From positions 121,097 through 185,096 of the forward strand of contig NZ_JACXIZ010000020.1 in assembly GCF_014705605.1 (NCBI RefSeq): DNA of 64,000 nt. Direction: 5' to 3'. A program made the translations under genes and the position numbers. Below are positions 62,801-64,000 of the stretch, one piece after another. The number at the start of each line of letters is the position of its first letter. Within the stretch, counting starts at the first letter, position 1. The notes beneath the pieces were generated by a model. It did not search any database and was not told the origin of the DNA. It was given only the letters and a program-made list of their open reading frames with translations. This DNA comes from Paenibacillus sabuli (GTDB lineage Bacteria > Bacillota > Bacilli > Paenibacillales > Paenibacillaceae).

Positions 62801-64000
62801 ACAACAGCCGTACGACGCATGCTGCCGACTGCCTTGACCTCGGCTGCTGCGCGCCCGAGTCTGGTGCAGCGGGCTCGGACCCATGCGGAGCAAGCGCGCT
62901 CGCAGCAGCAGGCCCACCACCCGCGACTGGCCGCAGGAGCGTCGCTCGCGCGGCAGCGGCAAGCTCGGCCAATTGCCGGAGCCTCGCCCGGGCAACAGCT
63001 GCCAGCTGAAACGATCAGAGGAGCGCGATCCGCGCAGCGGGCGCCGGCTGAATGGAATGAAGGGGCGTCGCCCAGGCTACAAGGCTCGACTGGATCAATC
63101 CGAGAAGCGCCGACGTTGCGGCTGGCCGCGCATCCAGCGATGCCGCAATTGCCGGTGCCGCAGTTGCCGGTCCGGCAGGACGCGGCTCCTGTCGCGCAGC
63201 CTCCGGCAGCCGCCGGGGCTGCGGCAGCGACTCGGCCTGCGCGAGACGTTCGGCAGCACGCCGATGGGCGGACGATCCGGGCGGCTGCGTTGGCATCGCG
63301 ATCACCGCGCGCAGTCGAAGCGCAGCCGTGGACGGCGCCGGGTGCGTCCTCGGATCCGGTCAGGCGTCCGGGCACGCTGCTGCCGTCCTTGACCCAGGCG
63401 CGATCGCCGCATCGCTCCGGCACGCCGCTCGGTGCGCGCCCCGCTGCCGCAGCAGGTCGGGCCGTACCGACCGGACCCGCCGTCGCCGCAGGGCAGCAGC
63501 CGCCGACAGTCGGGATGCCGCGCCGCACGTCTGCAGCCGCAGGACAATCGAGCGTAGAGAGCAAGCCTGCGTTCGCGCAGCGGACGGCTGCCCAGAGAAT
63601 GCTTGCCCGGCAGCCATCGATGCTTCACAGCACTGCGACTATGAAAGAGACGGCGGGTGCTGCGCGCTTCGGCGCAGGCGGCCATGCAGGCCCGGCTCGC
63701 GCACAGGCCGACCGCGTGGCGCCCTCGGTGCAGACCACGCAGGCAGCGACTCCCGCGGCACCGGAGGCCGTCCCCGTCGCTGCAGCAGGGGGGCACCATT
63801 CGCTGACGCTACAAGCTCGACGTCGGTCGGAGCGTGCGTCTTTGCATGCCGCACCGGTCCTTCATCGTCAGCTTGCGAGCTTGCCGCGTCCCGTCGAGCG
63901 GGGTGAGGCGCCGGGGGGACCGCCTGCACGCCCGGCGCCGACAGTCTCGCTGCAGCACCAACAGCGGCGGGCGGCCCGCGCCCAACCGGCGCCGCCGCCC
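59804..64000 (+). CDS. Giant low-complexity Ala/Arg/Pro/Ser/Gln-rich protein, 3' end beyond window
   Basis: Uninterrupted frame of 1,399 codons from ATG 59804 (GGGAGGCGTGAAGG upstream) to the window edge with no stop. The only folded-looking part is near the N-terminus: basic residues 1-50, then two short Leu/Gln-rich coiled-coil segments (about 64-88, QIVYQLQLKLQLL; about 101-127, RLTTLQREVRQLRLQLE). The rest is strongly biased to A, R, P, S, Q and G, nearly without aromatic residues. Degenerate motifs such as MLPSL, QRML and LVQRA recur. It lies directly after tube protein 2, where eCIS loci usually have the LysM spike gene. Its role (tape-measure-like spacer, scaffold or cargo) is unknown. 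Opposite-strand frames here are shadows. Confidence 0.8.
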   Translation, partial: MRVMRLSRPDAGRTAQAGRRAATNAAFAGRIRDKYRSERRQDRGYRALAYRKDAPGQANAAPAAVQQIVYQLQLKLQLLTNLQLNLPSQTSPAQAGPASAERIARLTTLQREVRQLRLQLEQSRAQAGPDATQSFARPSASQMLPSLAGMPMPTLRHPAAQREREERLIRSAQRSVETADRATGHAAQPDDAQQSQKSPGRGRSDTRSHQARSEAAGQAAALPQAEGASSRRQAQGQKSDGQQRRTTAAANANPTAGAGKTGPANSQSTAQPNAPAPAQARPTSRRGATGPADARPKSQSAGASLDAAQPAARHGKAYSAQQPAPREPWITSASALSLYGRPTARIDAGQASTILGAWGLAPVRPLQLLQRRSTLLLSALGEKGSFGWLPPRPVTRSAPALGPATAADLVNDKSSVRAPGIRLPQAIALKHPRLAERLPLAWRQMPDRLWETGGVQATRPNTKASPGSADSGAAALHLADETESARRSARGDMNVDSDQALSVGQAAIGRSASSRPGAASSARSDGAAHDGNRPLADSYMVGGVRLPGRPMMPAGGTLSSSLYGKEGQSRANSARAELVQRVAIRPAATRTPVRPSFPAGVAGALVRGSSLRSLLQRAQRAAPSAALRPAPASQLRLRLRDASEPARVGRPPDGLASEGRPLPARRAADDAAVLYRAPVSSRALVPRTAAIPIPMQPLRTRHSQAVRAGAGARAAALAPAARAAPPGPVAAAALAMPSPSSAGSSSRATAGGSSYRPISDSARWQARPSNGVQVQLLPVQRTARTGAPIAHREAPTEVRWQGGAPAGARAAAIASIAGGVSQRMLISSTLRLRLAQGEELRSDGRTGTTLVPRAMAQGVPVWSPARRRAEPRIDAGARTSAREPVLSIQKRSVQSPVWPLSPGPAGVRRATPDSLAHADLAVQPIQSVAAPARLQPVARLGSPASAGSRERQEGTAGLRSPPARAGAPMSSAEAKPVPRELALSRPASPGRRVGDASPATTAVRRMLPTALTSAAARPSLVQRARTHAEQARSQQQAHHPRLAAGASLARQRQARPIAGASPGQQLPAETIRGARSAQRAPAEWNEGASPRLQGSTGSIREAPTLRLAAHPAMPQLPVPQLPVRQDAAPVAQPPAAAGAAAATRPARDVRQHADGRTIRAAALASRSPRAVEAQPWTAPGASSDPVRRPGTLLPSLTQARSPHRSGTPLGARPAAAAGRAVPTGPAVAAGQQPPTVGMPRRTSAAAGQSSVESKPAFAQRTAAQRMLARQPSMLHSTATMKETAGAARFGAGGHAGPARAQADRVAPSVQTTQAATPAAPEAVPVAAAGGHHSLTLQARRRSERASLHAAPVLHRQLASLPRPVERGEAPGGPPARPAPTVSLQHQQRRAARAQPAPPP

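Noticed and set aside
61646..63799. Many medium frames on both strands across the 60-64 kb region
   Set aside because: All overlap the single uninterrupted frame from 59804. They have no ribosome-binding sites and reflect the extreme GC bias.

Overview
The window reads as a gene-dense chromosomal segment of a GC-rich, endospore-forming Firmicute, most likely a member of the Paenibacillaceae (Paenibacillus or a near relative). The evidence is a YjcZ-type sporulation micro-protein, a RelQ-type small alarmone synthetase, an LplB/LplC/solute-binding-protein sugar transporter with a membrane-anchored AraC regulator, odhAB, strong AGGAGG ribosome-binding sites and many U-tailed terminators. No rRNA, tRNA or CRISPR array was seen. 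The genus call is inference, and no search was run.

Positions 1-21,500 are mostly housekeeping. They hold the 3' part of an ammonium channel, a DUF294 nucleotidyltransferase with a DnaQ-type exonuclease, a JAMM protein, an MFS exporter, a TlpA-like thioredoxin, citramalate synthase, DinB and a ferredoxin. An envelope-signalling row follows (CHASE2 adenylate cyclase, FecR-domain protein, NHL/copper-amine-oxidase-N protein), then an L,D-transpeptidase, a 45-residue membrane protein on the other strand, pyrD, relQ, a thioredoxin, and the rRNA modifiers rsmF and rsuA. Positions 22,000-31,440 form a carbohydrate-uptake operon (two permeases, solute-binding lipoprotein, membrane AraC regulator, large GH106-like glycoside hydrolase). 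A gap with a four-copy intergenic repeat follows.

Positions 32,000-41,400 hold lipoproteins, a DesK/LuxR two-component system coupled to an ABC-2 exporter, a YjbR protein, an MFS/ArsR pair with an operator-like palindrome, and a solitary HisA of the eukaryotic (His6) type. Positions 41,500-49,500 hold odhA-odhB, a decayed Rpn-type nuclease/transposase gene, a divergent SRAP protein and topB.

Positions 50,300-64,000 are the most interesting part: the left half of an extracellular contractile injection system (eCIS, phage-tail-like particle). A partner-switch cassette (HATPase kinase, STAS antagonist, GAF-PP2C phosphatase) is translationally coupled to the eCIS AAA+ ATPase. After it come a Pvc16/DUF4255 cap protein, a beta-sandwich protein, the sheath, tube protein 1, a tail-assembly protein, a DUF6760 frame with no start codon of its own, tube protein 2 and a giant low-complexity reading frame of at least 1,399 codons that is still open at the window edge. 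The junction of the tail-assembly and DUF6760 frames carries an in-register T TTT TTG slippery heptamer, which predicts a lambda G/GT-like -1 programmed frameshift. The particle would be assembled in the cytoplasm, with its expression or release gated by the partner switch. Baseplate, spike and tape-measure genes are expected beyond the right edge.
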